64,000 bases of DNA. Origin: Mesorhizobium sp. (GTDB lineage Bacteria > Pseudomonadota > Alphaproteobacteria > Rhizobiales > Rhizobiaceae). The first letter of the stretch is position 1; each line of letters begins with the position of its first letter. The translations under genes were made by a program, and so were the position numbers. The DNA lies in NCBI GenBank assembly GCA_004020365.1, contig SAQR01000037.1, positions 1 to 64,000 of the forward strand, in the 5' to 3' direction. The notes beneath the pieces are model-generated. The model ran no database searches. It saw only the letters and a program-made list of their open reading frames with translations, and was not told the origin of the DNA. Of this stretch, positions 44,031 through 53,485 are shown piece after piece.

Positions 44031-45377
44031 TCAAAGTGCCGATTGCGTCTGAGCTGGAACCACCCGCCAGACCTTGTTGCCGACATCATCCGCCACCAGC
44101 AGGGCGCCGCGCCGGTCTATCGCCACGCCCACAGGACGGCCAAAAGCCTTGTCGTCCTCGCTCAGGAAGCCGGTGAGAATGTCCTGAGGCGGGCCTGAGG
44201 GCCTACCGCCGGCAAACGGCACGAAAATCACCTTGTAGCCGCTGCGCGGCCTGCGGTTCCACGAGCCATGCTGCCCGATGAAGGCGCCATTTTTGTATTG
44301 AGGACCGAACAGGTCGCCTGTGTTGAAGGTCAGTCCCAATGAAGCCGTATGCGCCCCGAGCGCATAGTCCGGCTTGATCGTCTGGGCGACGAGGTCGGGT
44401 CGCTGCGGCTCGACGCGATCATCGACATGCTGGCCAAAATAGCTGTAAGGCCAGCCATAGAAGCCGCCATCCTTCACCGAAGTCATATAGTCCGGCACCA
44501 GGTCGCTGCCGATCTCGTCGCGCTCGTTGACGACGACCCAGAGCTCACCGCTTTCCGGATGCCACGACAAGCCGTTCGGATTGCGCAGGCCGGAGGCGAA
44601 GAGACGCGTCTGTTTCGAGGCGAGGTCGATCTCCAGTACGGCGGCGCGGTTCTGCTCTTCTTCCAGGCCGTTCTCGCCGACATTGGAATTGGATCCGACC
44701 GTCGCATAGAGCTTCGTACCATCCTGCGAGGCGATCACGTCCTTGGTCCAGTGGTGGTTCCTTCCCGCGGGCAGGTCGACAATTTTCTCCGCTGGTGCGG
44801 TGATCTCGGTCGCACCCTCCTGGTAGGGAAAGGCCACAATTGCATTGGCGTTGGCGACGTAGAGCTTGCCGTTGAGCAGGGTCATGCCGAAAGGCGAGAA
44901 CAGCCCGGTGAGAAAGGCGGTTTTGGTTTCTGCCACCCCGTCGCCATCCTGGTCGCGCAGCAGCGAGATGCGATTGGCGCTAGGCATTTCCGCGCCAGCC
45001 TGGCTCTGGAAGAAGTCGACGAAAAAGCGGCGGATGCTGAAGCCCTCGTCCGGCTTGGGCGGCGCACTGCTCTCGGCCACCAGCACGTCGCCGTTTGGCA
45101 GCACGTATAGCCAGCGCGGATGGTCGAGCCCGCCGGCAAACTCGTTGACCGCAAATCCCTGGGCCGCCGTCGGCTTGGTGCCCTGCGGCCACGGCGTGGC
45201 CTTGGCGACATGGACAGTCGGCAGCCAGGTCGGATTGGGCTCCGGCAGGGTCGGGTTGGGGCCATAGGTCTCCGCGATCGGAACTGTCGCCTCTTCGCGC
45301 GACAGGAAGAAGATCGCTCCTCCGGCGACGACAAGAAGAATGATCAGCATGAGAAGGGCGGTAAGCAAGTTTTTCAC
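44031..45377 (-). CDS. PQQ-dependent sugar dehydrogenase-like (sorbosone dehydrogenase family)
   Basis: This 448-residue protein has an N-terminal membrane anchor ([21 protein letters not shown]) and a periplasmic six-bladed propeller of the soluble glucose/sorbosone dehydrogenase family. Segments include [38 protein letters not shown] and [18 protein letters not shown]. It would oxidise an aldose or similar substrate and pass electrons to a cytochrome c. It is the sixth gene of the oxidase operon, 36 bases after the triheme cytochrome gene. Confidence 0.82.
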   Translation of the reverse strand: MKNLLTALLMLIILLVVAGGAIFFLSREEATVPIAETYGPNPTLPEPNPTWLPTVHVAKATPWPQGTKPTAAQGFAVNEFAGGLDHPRWLYVLPNGDVLVAESSAPPKPDEGFSIRRFFVDFFQSQAGAEMPSANRISLLRDQDGDGVAETKTAFLTGLFSPFGMTLLNGKLYVANANAIVAFPYQEGATEITAPAEKIVDLPAGRNHHWTKDVIASQDGTKLYATVGSNSNVGENGLEEEQNRAAVLEIDLASKQTRLFASGLRNPNGLSWHPESGELWVVVNERDEIGSDLVPDYMTSVKDGGFYGWPYSYFGQHVDDRVEPQRPDLVAQTIKPDYALGAHTASLGLTFNTGDLFGPQYKNGAFIGQHGSWNRRPRSGYKVIFVPFAGGRPSGPPQDILTGFLSEDDKAFGRPVGVAIDRRGALLVADDVGNKVWRVVPAQTQSAL

Positions 45378-45413
45378 CAGAACCTCGAAAACGTCGAAAT
45401 AACCCCAACGCGC

Positions 45414-46499
45414 CTATCGCGTTGCGGTTGCGGACGGAGCCGCCGATCGGGAGAAGTAGGCCGCAAGCGCGCGGATGTCGTCGTCGATCAGACCCTTCGC
45501 CGCATTGGCCATGAGATGGCCGAAGCGCGTTCCGCCCCGCTTTCCCGCCCTGAACAGCCCAAGCTGCGTCTCGATGTAGGGCGCCGGCTGGCCGGCGATC
45601 GAGGGATAGAGCGGGCTGCGGTCCTGTCTTCCGTGACAGCCGAGACAGGCGGGCACATTGGCCTCCCTGACGCCTCGCTCGGCGATTTCCTTGCCGCGCC
45701 GGACAAGAGCTGGATCGCCGCTACCGCCGGGTTGCGTCGCCGGCAGGGCGGCGAAATGCTTGGCCAGGTCCGGCCAGAGCTGAGGCCCTGCCGCAATGGC
45801 GGGCAGGCTCATCAACCCGCTTGCCCGGCCTTCCTCGGCATAGGCACGCAGGCTTTCAAGCAGATACGCCTCGCTCTGCCCGGCGAGAACCGGTATCGCG
45901 GGACCGCGCCCAAAACCGTCCTCGCCGTGGCAGCGGGCGCAATCCGCGAGCGCTTGCGGCAAGGTTTCTGTAGCGCCTGCAGCTGTGCCAAGCCTTTCTC
46001 CATAGGCGAGATCACGATAGGTGGCTTCGTCCATCGACGGCAGCTCGCGCAGGAAGGCGACCATCGCCCAGACCTCGTCGTCGCGTTCCTGCGTCGGCCA
46101 GGCCGGCATGCCGGTGAAACGCACACCGTGCTTGACGATACGAAAAAGCTCCGCGTCCGACCATTCGCCGACGGTCCCGGCAAGGTCAGGCGGCTGCGGC
46201 AGCATTCTCATGACGACAGGAGATCGCGGCTCGCCCGGGGCAGCGTGACAGATGGCGCAGCCGCGCGCGAAATGCCCGGCGGCCGGCTGGATCGCATGGC
46301 GCGGCAGAGCCTCTGGAACGTCGACCGCCAGTGCATAGGTGCGCACAGCCGATCGCATGGCCAAATGGAGAAACCATTCCGTGATCTTCCAGTGACCGCT
46401 CGAGGCACCGACATTGAAAAAGCCGATCCAGGCCGCCAGCACCACGACGAAGGGCAGAATGGCAAGCGCTATGGCGAGCTTCTTCCAGCTGATATGCAT
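45414..46499 (-). CDS. Membrane-anchored triheme cytochrome c
   Basis: This 361-residue protein has an N-terminal membrane helix (about 7-28) and three CxxCH heme sites: CAICH at residue 81, CARCH near 190 and CLGCH near 285. It has the layout of the periplasmic multi-heme cytochrome subunits of dehydrogenases (three class I domains). It probably carries electrons between the sugar dehydrogenase and the oxidase. It overlaps the CtaG-like gene by a four-base ATGA. Confidence 0.87.
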   Translation of the reverse strand: MHISWKKLAIALAILPFVVVLAAWIGFFNVGASSGHWKITEWFLHLAMRSAVRTYALAVDVPEALPRHAIQPAAGHFARGCAICHAAPGEPRSPVVMRMLPQPPDLAGTVGEWSDAELFRIVKHGVRFTGMPAWPTQERDDEVWAMVAFLRELPSMDEATYRDLAYGERLGTAAGATETLPQALADCARCHGEDGFGRGPAIPVLAGQSEAYLLESLRAYAEEGRASGLMSLPAIAAGPQLWPDLAKHFAALPATQPGGSGDPALVRRGKEIAERGVREANVPACLGCHGRQDRSPLYPSIAGQPAPYIETQLGLFRAGKRGGTRFGHLMANAAKGLIDDDIRALAAYFSRSAAPSATATR

Positions 46500-47122
46500 C
46501 AAACCGTCTTCCGCCGCGGTGTGGCGAGCATGCGCGCGAAAAGCGTCATGCCGCCGGCCAGGTAGACCGCCGCGCCGACCAGAAGCATGATCACGCCGCC
46601 GAGTTCCTGATCCTGCTGGGCGGAAAGCGCGACGCCGAAGCAGCTTGTCTCGCCGGTCCCATAAAGCGGCCTCGGGGTCAGCGCCAGCAGCGCGCCGAGC
46701 AAGGTCATGTGGATGGACGTCAGAAGCAGGGCAAAGGCGCCGGCGGCATTGCCTGTGGTGTCCGAGCCGCGGCGCGGCAGGCAGGCCAGCCACAGGAACA
46801 GCCCGGCGGCGAGGAATGTGGCCTGCTCGACAGCGGTGGCAAACAGCGTGCTTTGCGCCAGCGCCCGCAAGGCCGGCGCGTGCCAGGTCCAGACGACTAT
46901 GAGTTCGACGAGGGAGGCGGGGAGGGCCAGCGTGAACGCCCGGCTTGCATCTGGTGTCGGGCCGAGCGGGATCCCGATCGCCATCAGTGGCGCGGCGATC
47001 GCCACCACTCCCATATGCGCCAGCATGTGCGCCGAAAACGAATCCCGCCAGCCATCGAGTAGCGGCCCGAGCCAGACCAGGGCGAGGACGAGGATGCCGA
47101 GGATGAGGCAGGCGCGTCTCAC
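46499..47122 (-). CDS. CtaG-like (Caa3_CtaG) cytochrome c oxidase assembly membrane protein
   Basis: This protein of about 207 residues has six to seven membrane helices and the family segments SAHMLAHMGVVAIAAPLMAIGIP and WTWHAPALRAL. Caa3_CtaG proteins are needed to form active caa3 oxidase, probably in copper delivery. GTG at 47122 is preferred because it gives a GTGA overlap with the previous gene and has GGAG eight bases upstream; a GTG at 47131 is also open. Confidence 0.85.
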   Translation of the reverse strand: MRRACLILGILVLALVWLGPLLDGWRDSFSAHMLAHMGVVAIAAPLMAIGIPLGPTPDASRAFTLALPASLVELIVVWTWHAPALRALAQSTLFATAVEQATFLAAGLFLWLACLPRRGSDTTGNAAGAFALLLTSIHMTLLGALLALTPRPLYGTGETSCFGVALSAQQDQELGGVIMLLVGAAVYLAGGMTLFARMLATPRRKTV

Positions 47123-47499
47123 CGGATACACTCCGTCACGAACAATGCGGGCATCGCGGTGAAGATCACGGCGATGAAGCTGAGACCCGAGAGCAGCAGC
47201 GTCGCAAAGCCCTGGAACAGGGTCCGGTCGCGTCTCGTCGGATCATCATGCGGCGGATCGTCGGTGCCGAAGCCCCATTGCCGCCAGGCGAGCCATGCTG
47301 ACAGCGCAATCAGCGACAGGGCGATCACAGTGGCGGCGGCGATGCCGGCGCGCACTGCGCTGAAACCCAGCCCGACAAGCTCGGGCTTGGCGCAGTAGAT
47401 CGCTGCGCCGATGTAACAAACAAGGAAATGCGCAGCCCACACCACCGGCGCGGTGAACAGCGTCCAGAGTGTCTCGATCTGTTTCGGGACGAGCCGCAT
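47119..47499 (-). CDS. Small membrane protein of the caa3-type oxidase operon
   Basis: This 126-residue protein has three hydrophobic helices (about 14-32, 48-67 and 98-117). It holds no motif I recognise. It sits between the fused subunit I+III gene and the CtaG-like gene, where other alpha-proteobacterial caa3-type operons also have a small membrane gene. It may be a subunit IV or assembly factor. Confidence 0.75.
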   Translation of the reverse strand: MRLVPKQIETLWTLFTAPVVWAAHFLVCYIGAAIYCAKPELVGLGFSAVRAGIAAATVIALSLIALSAWLAWRQWGFGTDDPPHDDPTRRDRTLFQGFATLLLSGLSFIAVIFTAMPALFVTECIR

Positions 47500-47506
47500 C
47501 GCCGCC

Positions 47507-50023
47507 TCACATCGCCGCCGGAAACAGGCCAATGATGGCGAAGGTGATGACGGCGGTGATCAGCAGGAAATGCCAGTAGAGCACCACATTGCCTAGATCC
47601 ATGTCATGCTTCGGCGTCAGTCGGCCGGCCAGCGAGCGGGCCAGGCAATAGGCCTGCATGACCGTGCCGAGCGCCGCATGGGCGAGCACCCAGATCACGA
47701 GGATCCAGACGATTGCGGGATAGACGTGGCGTGTCGGGTCCATGCCTGGAAACCACGGCGCGGCCAAGCCTGCGGCGGACGCTGCAACGGTCGTCAGCAG
47801 GGACAGCACCAGCACGCCGCGCATAGTGGCCGTAGCGCCGCGCCTGTTGACCGTGCGTGCCGCCACCATCAGGCCCCACGCCGCAGCGAACAGGCTGGCA
47901 GCCGCCAGCGACCAGACCACATTGGGCCCGGCAATCCCCGCAGTAAAATCGGCATGGATCGTCCAGTAGAAGAAATAGCCGAAGACGAGGCTGGCGAAGG
48001 CGGTGCCGTCGCCGACCATGGTGATGAACATCGCCCACCAGCCGACAGAATCGGGGCCGGAGGCATAAAGCGGCAGGCTGAGGCCCAGGCCGACATCCTT
48101 TTCCGGCTTCTCGGGGATTTCGCCGGTGCCCGTCCAGAGCCAGTAGATAACGGCGCAAAAGCAGATGATTGCGGCCAGCGCCGTCGCGATCCACCAGTGG
48201 AAGGTAAGCGCGATGAAGGCGGCTCCGAGCGAAAGCGCCGAGACTATGGTGACATGGGAGGTGCCGCCGACGCGCAGCACCTGGACGGGTTCGGCGTCGA
48301 GCACGGTGGTGACCAGTCCCTCGCGCCATCCGTCTTCCGCGTCGGGCAGATAATAGCGGCCTTCATTGACCTTGCGGGCAAGATCCTTCTGGTCCCACAA
48401 GGGGTAGCGGCTGCGCACGATGGGTATCGAGCGGACGCCCCAGTTCTCCTCGGGCTCGGAAATCCATTCCAGCGTGCCGGCATTCCACGGGTTGAATTCG
48501 CCGCGCGGCTGCCGATGCTTCGGCCTGAGCACGTCGAAGACGACCACCAGCACGCCGGCGGCGAAAACGAAGGCTCCGGCCGTCGAGATCAGGTTCAACC
48601 AGTCCCAACCGATTTCGGCTGGATAGGTGAAGACGCGGCGGGGCATGCCGCGCAAGCCGCTCAGATGCATGGGGAAAAAGGCGATGTTGAAGCCGCAGAA
48701 CATCAGCCAGAAGGCGAGCCGCCCCAGACGGTCGGAGAGCTTCTTCGCGTCGATCAGCGGGTAATAGTAATAGAGCCCGGCCACGACTGGGAAAAGCATG
48801 CCGCCGATCAGCACATAATGCAGGTGCGCAACGACAAAATAGGTGTCGTGCGCCTGCCAGTCGAAGGGTGCGAGCGCCACCATGACGCCGGTCAGTCCGC
48901 CGATAATGAATATGGCAAGCCCTCCGGTGCCGAACAGCATCGGGGTCGAGAAGATCACCCGGCCGGCCAGCATGGTGGCGATGAAGACGAAGATCTGCAC
49001 GCCGGTCGGGATCGCCACCGCCTCGGAGGCCGCCGAGAAGAAGGCCAACGAGATCTGCGGCAGCCCCGTCGCAAACATGTGGTGGACCCACAGGCCGAAG
49101 GAGAGGAACCCCGTCCCCACCGCCGCGAGCACGATCCAGGAATAACCAACGATCGGACGCTGCGAGAAAGTCGGCACGATCATGGCCATCAGCGCGATGG
49201 CCGGCAGGAAGATGATGTAGACCTCGGGATGGCCGAAGATCCAGAACAGATGCTGCCACAGCAGCGGGTCGCCGCCGCGCGCTGCATCGAAGAACGGCCA
49301 GTCGAACATCCGTTCCATCTCGAACAGGAGGTCGCCGGCGATCAGCGGCGGGAAGGCGAACAGGATCATTCCGGCAACGATCAGCAGGTACCAGGCGAAA
49401 AGCGGCATCAGGTTGATGCGCATGCCCGGCGCGCGGCATTTCATGATGCCGACGATGAGCTCGACGGCGGCCGCGATCGAGGCGACTTCGATGAAGGAAA
49501 GGCCGAGCAGCCAGATATCGGCGCCAATGCCGGAGAACTCCTTGTCGGTGGCGAGCGGCGGATACATGAACCAGCCTGCCGACGGCGCCGCATTGAAGAA
49601 GATCGAGCCGCAGACGAAGATACCGCCGAGCAAAAAGCTCCAAAAGCTGAAGGCTCCGAGGCGCGGAAACGGCATTTCGCGGGCGCCCAGCATCGGCGGC
49701 AGCAGGAAAATCGCCACCGCCTCGAAGATCGGCACCGCGAACAAGAACATCATCACCGTGCCGTGCAGGGTGAAAGCCTGGTTGAAGACGTCGGCCGAGA
49801 GAAAATCGTTGTCGGGTACGGCGAGCTGCAGCCGCATCAGCAGCGCCAGCACGCCGGCAAACAGCATGAAGGCGAAGGCGGCCGAGCCGTACCAGAGGCC
49901 GATCTGGTAATTGTTCACCGAGGTCCAGTAGCGCCAGCCGGCCGGATTGGCCCACACAGCACGCAGCCGCTCTTCCTGCGCCTTGTATTCCTGCCGCGAA
50001 CGCTCGGTGACCGCAGCGCTCAT
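47507..50023 (-). CDS. Cytochrome c oxidase, fused subunits I and III
   Basis: This 838-residue protein joins the catalytic subunit I (about 1-560) and subunit III (about 625-838). Subunit I has GHPEVYIIFLPA with a copper-B His, WVHHMFATGLP and the heme-binding YFVVAHLHYVLI region. The subunit III part begins near GLGLSLPLYASGPDSVGWWAMFI and carries its own membrane helices. Such fusions occur in caa3-type oxidases of alpha-proteobacteria. It reduces oxygen to water and pumps protons. It overlaps subunit II by four bases. Confidence 0.93.
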   Translation of the reverse strand: MSAAVTERSRQEYKAQEERLRAVWANPAGWRYWTSVNNYQIGLWYGSAAFAFMLFAGVLALLMRLQLAVPDNDFLSADVFNQAFTLHGTVMMFLFAVPIFEAVAIFLLPPMLGAREMPFPRLGAFSFWSFLLGGIFVCGSIFFNAAPSAGWFMYPPLATDKEFSGIGADIWLLGLSFIEVASIAAAVELIVGIMKCRAPGMRINLMPLFAWYLLIVAGMILFAFPPLIAGDLLFEMERMFDWPFFDAARGGDPLLWQHLFWIFGHPEVYIIFLPAIALMAMIVPTFSQRPIVGYSWIVLAAVGTGFLSFGLWVHHMFATGLPQISLAFFSAASEAVAIPTGVQIFVFIATMLAGRVIFSTPMLFGTGGLAIFIIGGLTGVMVALAPFDWQAHDTYFVVAHLHYVLIGGMLFPVVAGLYYYYPLIDAKKLSDRLGRLAFWLMFCGFNIAFFPMHLSGLRGMPRRVFTYPAEIGWDWLNLISTAGAFVFAAGVLVVVFDVLRPKHRQPRGEFNPWNAGTLEWISEPEENWGVRSIPIVRSRYPLWDQKDLARKVNEGRYYLPDAEDGWREGLVTTVLDAEPVQVLRVGGTSHVTIVSALSLGAAFIALTFHWWIATALAAIICFCAVIYWLWTGTGEIPEKPEKDVGLGLSLPLYASGPDSVGWWAMFITMVGDGTAFASLVFGYFFYWTIHADFTAGIAGPNVVWSLAAASLFAAAWGLMVAARTVNRRGATATMRGVLVLSLLTTVAASAAGLAAPWFPGMDPTRHVYPAIVWILVIWVLAHAALGTVMQAYCLARSLAGRLTPKHDMDLGNVVLYWHFLLITAVITFAIIGLFPAAM

Positions 50024-51009
50024 TGCAGGCCTCTCAGCCAGGCGGCTATGGCGCGAATGTCGTCCGGCGGCAACATGTCGAAGGCCGGCATGCTGGACCC
50101 AGGCTTGATCAGGTCGGGCCGGGCGATGAAGCGGGTGACGGCGTCTTCGGTGTTGGGCAGGATGCCGGCTGCGACGGTGGCGCGGGAACCGACATGCGAA
50201 AGGTCCGGGCCGATCAGGCCGCGCGCATCGGTGCCGGCGACGAAATGGCAGGACCCGCAGCCATGGCGCAGGAACAGCGCGCCGCCGCTTGCGCCGGCGC
50301 TTTTCGCGGGGATTGCCTGGGCGGCAAGCCAGGACCGGAATGCTTCAGGCGCCATCGCGACGGCCGAGAAAGCCATCAGCGCGTGAGACGTGCCGCAATA
50401 TTCCGCGCACGGCCCGCGGTATATGCCAGGTTTGGTGGCCATGATCGAAAGCCTGTTGGTGCGGCCGGGGATCATGTCCATCTTGCCGCCGAGCGGTGGG
50501 ATCCAGAAGGAATGGATCACATCGGCGCTTTTCAGGGTCAACTCGACCCATTCGCCGACCGGCAGCCTGATCTCGTTGGCGGACGCGACCGGCGGTCCCT
50601 GAGCAGGGTGATAGACAACTTCCCACCAGAACTGCCTGCCGGTGACTTCGATCCGCAGGGCGGCGGCGCTCGCTTGGGCGAAGGGTCGAAGGCCAGGCAT
50701 CAGCCACAGCGCATAGACGAGCAGCGCACAAAGCGTGACCGAGGGGAAGACCACGCCGCCCCAAAGGATGATGCTGCTGGCAGATTTTTCGGCTAGCCTG
50801 CGGCGATTGACCAGGGCTGCATGAAGAAGCAGGCCGACCACGCCCAGCCAGATGACGGCGCCGCCGCTTAGCATGACCCAAAACAGCACGGCTGTCTGCT
50901 GCGCTTCCGCTCCCGCGGGCTCGAGTACCGACTGAGTGCTCGACTGGGCGCCGGCAGTGCCGCTCGCGAGCAACAATGACGTAGCTGACAGGCTGAAATA
51001 TCGACCCAT
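50020..51009 (-). CDS. Cytochrome c oxidase subunit II with fused cytochrome c domain
   Basis: This 329-residue protein has a signal peptide, two membrane helices (about 40-65 and 79-104) and a CuA domain whose ligands are His166, Cys201, Glu203, Cys205, His209 and Met212 (CAEYCGTSHALM). A cytochrome c domain follows with CGSCH at 251-255. This caa3-type arrangement lets the oxidase take electrons from a soluble cytochrome. ATG 51009 follows AGGGG and the signal peptide. It is the first gene of the six-gene operon. Confidence 0.93.
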   Translation of the reverse strand: MGRYFSLSATSLLLASGTAGAQSSTQSVLEPAGAEAQQTAVLFWVMLSGGAVIWLGVVGLLLHAALVNRRRLAEKSASSIILWGGVVFPSVTLCALLVYALWLMPGLRPFAQASAAALRIEVTGRQFWWEVVYHPAQGPPVASANEIRLPVGEWVELTLKSADVIHSFWIPPLGGKMDMIPGRTNRLSIMATKPGIYRGPCAEYCGTSHALMAFSAVAMAPEAFRSWLAAQAIPAKSAGASGGALFLRHGCGSCHFVAGTDARGLIGPDLSHVGSRATVAAGILPNTEDAVTRFIARPDLIKPGSSMPAFDMLPPDDIRAIAAWLRGLQ

Positions 51010-51294
51010 TTGCAACCCCTCTGCGCTAAACCGGCAAGTGGGGAGGAAGGTTCCGGGCAACTGAGCTTTCGAACTATGTGACGGTCGAGCCTGAATGTGG
51101 ATTTCAGTCGGCGGTTTTGCGTGTCAGCGGTTTTGCGTGCGAGTCTTGAGGATGCGCAACGGGATTTGCGAGGAAGACGTCGACGGCCTTGGCCCTCGGA
51201 CGTCAAACCCCTTGGGCCGGAACCGGCCGGGGCTGATGGCGACGCAGAGGCTACGGACCCTTCACCGACAGCAATCCCGTGATCATAGGTTCTG
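51010..51294. other. Intergenic region, no gene seen
   Basis: About 285 bp lie between the oxidase operon start and the end of the deaminase gene. The oxidase promoter must be here. Only short unsupported frames are open. Confidence 0.3.
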
Positions 51295-51765
51295 TCACCA
51301 GAAATCCTTGTGGTCGGTTATGATCTCTTCTTCGAGTTCGGGGAATGGGCCACGGATTGCTACATGGCGCCGTCCGGCGGCGAACACCTGATGACAACTC
51401 AGATCGAGGGTCAGATTCTCCGGGTTGTCTCCGGTCAGCTCGGCCAACCGCCTTTCGCTGAGTCCGTAGACCACGGTGCCGATGCCAGCCCAGTAACAGG
51501 CCCCGGCGCACATGCAGCACGGCTCGACCGAGGTCACCAGCGTGCATCGCTCGAGAAAGGTCGGGTCGTATTGCTGCGCGGCCGCGCGGGCCACGTTTGC
51601 CTCTGCGTGGCCAACGCCGCGATCCCGCGCGTAGGTGTTGCCCGACGAAAGCAGCACGTCGCCTTCCGGCCCGACCAGGAGCGCCCCGAAAGGATGATTG
51701 CCACCGGCCCGGCTCTCGGTGGCGATCTCCACGGCGTGGCGTAGATATTCGGTATCGCTTCTCAT
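51295..51765 (-). CDS. Cytidine/guanine deaminase-like protein (CMP/dCMP deaminase family)
   Basis: This 156-residue zinc deaminase has HAEANV (metal His and catalytic Glu) and PCCMCAGAC (two metal Cys), the classic HAE...PCxxC layout. Its size, and NHPFGALLV and YWAGIGTVVYGLS, fit the guanine deaminase/TadA-like group acting on a free base or nucleoside rather than a cytidine deaminase. The precise substrate is unknown. ATG 51765 gives the normal length; the open frame beyond it enters mosaic repeats. Confidence 0.82.
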   Translation of the reverse strand: MRSDTEYLRHAVEIATESRAGGNHPFGALLVGPEGDVLLSSGNTYARDRGVGHAEANVARAAAQQYDPTFLERCTLVTSVEPCCMCAGACYWAGIGTVVYGLSERRLAELTGDNPENLTLDLSCHQVFAAGRRHVAIRGPFPELEEEIITDHKDFW

Positions 51766-51929
51766 GGCCGCCTCCTTGGTATGCCCGTTCGCAACTGCAC
51801 GCGTAAAGGCCCTTCGCCTGGATTCTATATTCTTGGAGCACTTGGGAGCTGTCCAGTCATGACGGTCGCCGCCGCCGGCCTGCAGGCACCATCTTTGACG
51901 CTGGGGATTAGCCACAGGCCACCACGCCT

Positions 51930-52020
51930 TCGTCATCCCAGGGCGGAGCAAGAGCGAAGCGACGCGGCATAGACCCCGGGATCCAGTCCGTGACCTCAGA
52001 GCGTCACGACGGTGCAGAAC
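51930..52020. repeat. Intergenic mosaic repeat, family D (reverse copy)
   Basis: GTCATCCCAGGGCGGAGCAA...GACCCCGGGATCCAGTCCGTGACCTCAGAGCGTCACGACGG is the reverse complement of the module at 58-163. A shorter forward piece follows at 52255-52300. Together with family C copies these fill the 658 bp between the deaminase and DUF2267 genes; no gene is present. Confidence 0.65.
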
Positions 52021-52027
52021 CTTTTGA

Positions 52028-52200
52028 TGGCCGAGCGAGGCGCCCCCCTCTGTCCTGCCGGACATCTCCCCCACTTGGGGGGAGATTGGCAGCTTTGGCG
52101 CACCGCTCGCTCCTGCGACGGTGGAAGTTCGCGAAGGCGGTGGTGACGGCCAATCTCCCCCCAAGTGGGGGAGATGTCCGGCAGGACAGAGGGGGGCGCG
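52028..52200. repeat. Inverted pair of family C repeats (about 173 bp)
   Basis: GCGCCCCCCTCTGTCCTGCC at the left and its reverse complement at the right form 50-bp inverted arms, each with the CTCCCCC/GGGGGAG palindrome. The central 65 bp is unique. The layout recalls a small inverted-repeat element carried by rhizobial mosaic repeats. Confidence 0.6.
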
Positions 52201-52423
52201 AAGGATCGCAACGGATCAGCATTTATCCTGAGCCGCTGCATTCTTCGGCTGATGTCACGGAATGGATCCCAGGGTCTGCGCCGCGTTGCTTCGCTCCTTG
52301 TTCGCCGCCGCTCTTTGGGTAAATTTTCAACGCGTGACGAAACAATCGCGCTCGATCTCCGTTTGCCCGTCGTAGCGAGTGTTGGGACGGGCGTTGGGTT
52401 CGCCTGTGCCAGAGGAGGCGACG

Positions 52424-52861
52424 ATGAGCGCGACCGGCTTGGAAGTTTTTGACAAAACCCTGCAGACGACAAACATCTGGCTGGACGAGATCATGGCCGA
52501 TCACGGGCCCGACAGGCGCCTGGCCTGGCATATGCTGGGAGCCGTTTTGCGCACGTTGCGGGATTGGCTGCAGATCGAACTGGCTGCCAATCTGGGGGCG
52601 GAACTGCCGCTTCTCGTGCGCGGCGCCTACTATGATCGGTATCGGCCACGCGATCTGCCGACGAGCAGCCGTTCGTTGGAGGATTTTTTGCAGCGGGTGG
52701 CCGAGGAGATGAAATTCACTCGACCGGTGAATCCCGAACATGCGACGAGATCCGTGTTCAAGGTACTCGCCAGGCATGTCGACCTCGGCCAGTCGGCCAA
52801 GGTGCGGGACGCGCTGCCGAAGCAGATCCGGGCACTTTGGCCCGAAAGTGTTGGAGTCTAA
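52424..52861 (+). CDS. DUF2267 protein
   Basis: This 145-residue cytoplasmic protein matches the DUF2267 pattern: FDKTLQTTNIWLDEIMAD, AWHMLGAVLRTLRDWLQIELAANLGAELPLLVRGAYYD, and RSVFKVLARHVDLGQSAKVRDALPKQIRALWP. Function is unknown; members are often found with stress-response genes. The strong AGAGGAGG upstream of ATG 52424 fixes the start. The stop codon lies in the left arm of the family B palindrome. Confidence 0.8.
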   Translation: MSATGLEVFDKTLQTTNIWLDEIMADHGPDRRLAWHMLGAVLRTLRDWLQIELAANLGAELPLLVRGAYYDRYRPRDLPTSSRSLEDFLQRVAEEMKFTRPVNPEHATRSVFKVLARHVDLGQSAKVRDALPKQIRALWPESVGV

Positions 52862-52901
52862 AGCGCGTCGCGTTCGATCGGCCTCGGGCGACGCGCTTCA
52901 G
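52859..52901. terminator. REP family B palindrome, shared bidirectional terminator
   Basis: AAGCGCGTCGC and GCGACGCGCTT form the arms around GTTCGATCGGCCTCG. The TAA of the DUF2267 gene (52859-52861) and the TGA of the convergent small membrane gene (52898-52900) lie in its two ends, so it probably terminates both. Confidence 0.6.
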
Positions 52902-53086
52902 GTTGTTTTACCGCCTCTGCCCGGGCGGTCGTTTTCCTCGCGATACAGTCGCTCGGTGGCCCGTTTGCTTTCTCTGCGCTCTGCGGGCCCACGGCGTCGC
53001 CACGTGAGGAGTGCGTAGGCGAGCAGGACTGCCAGCAACAGCGGTCCGCCAGCGACGACGATCAACCACATCGTGTTCTCGAACAT
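52898..53086 (-). CDS. Small single-helix membrane protein
   Basis: This encodes 62 residues: one membrane helix (about 7-27) followed by a basic, Arg-rich cytoplasmic tail (WRRRGPAERRESKRATERLYRE). AAAGGAGATG just upstream supports ATG 53086. I recognise no family. It faces away from prkA. Confidence 0.6.
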   Translation of the reverse strand: MFENTMWLIVVAGGPLLLAVLLAYALLTWRRRGPAERRESKRATERLYREENDRPGRGGKTT

Positions 53087-53413
53087 GAAACATCTCCTTT
53101 CCCTCGTTACCGAGCAGGAGCGAAACCGTTGCTCCTGGTGCGGTTGAACGCCGCAGTGCAGCGCTCTTCGCCGAACGACCTGTGCGTCGCCATTCAACGG
53201 CTGAGCCCGGGCAACTGCCGAGCGCGGGCGGTTTATTTCTTCAGAAAGGCAGCTTGTACCCGGCGGGCTGTTGCACTCGGCAAGCGCTGGTGGAAGAATG
53301 GACATCCCTCGGAAACGTTCCATTGTGCGGGCCATTCGCTGGCTGACTTCCAGGCGTTCACGATATCTGTCTCGACCCCTAACATCCGGTCGCAGACGCA
53401 CTACGTGTAATAG
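53087..53413. other. Intergenic region, no gene seen
   Basis: The gap between the small membrane gene and prkA is about 400 bp. It holds the prkA promoter candidate at 53414 and otherwise shows no gene; GGAAACGTTCC near 53308 is a perfect small palindrome of unknown role. Confidence 0.35.
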
Positions 53414-53439
53414 GGAACCACAAAGGCTTTCCGACAGTT
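53414..53439 (+). promoter_or_regulatory. Candidate EcfG-type stress promoter of prkA
   Basis: GGAAC (53414-53418) and GTT (53437-53439) are separated by 18 bases, the spacing of the alpha-proteobacterial general-stress promoter GGAAC-N16/17-cGTT. The base before GTT is A, not C. It would start transcription about 40 bases before the prkA ATG. Similar motifs precede two other genes of this region on the minus strand (59810-59834, 62077-62101). Confidence 0.45.
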
Positions 53440-53485
53440 GAGTGAAGAGGCGACAGCAACCAGACCGGCCGGGGCGAGGAATACC

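Noticed and set aside
47606-50386. Very long plus-strand open frame (926 codons) opposite the oxidase genes
   Set aside because: High-GC coding on the minus strand creates a long open complement; its translation is His/Asp/Arg-rich without domains, while the minus strand carries clear COX I-III and II.
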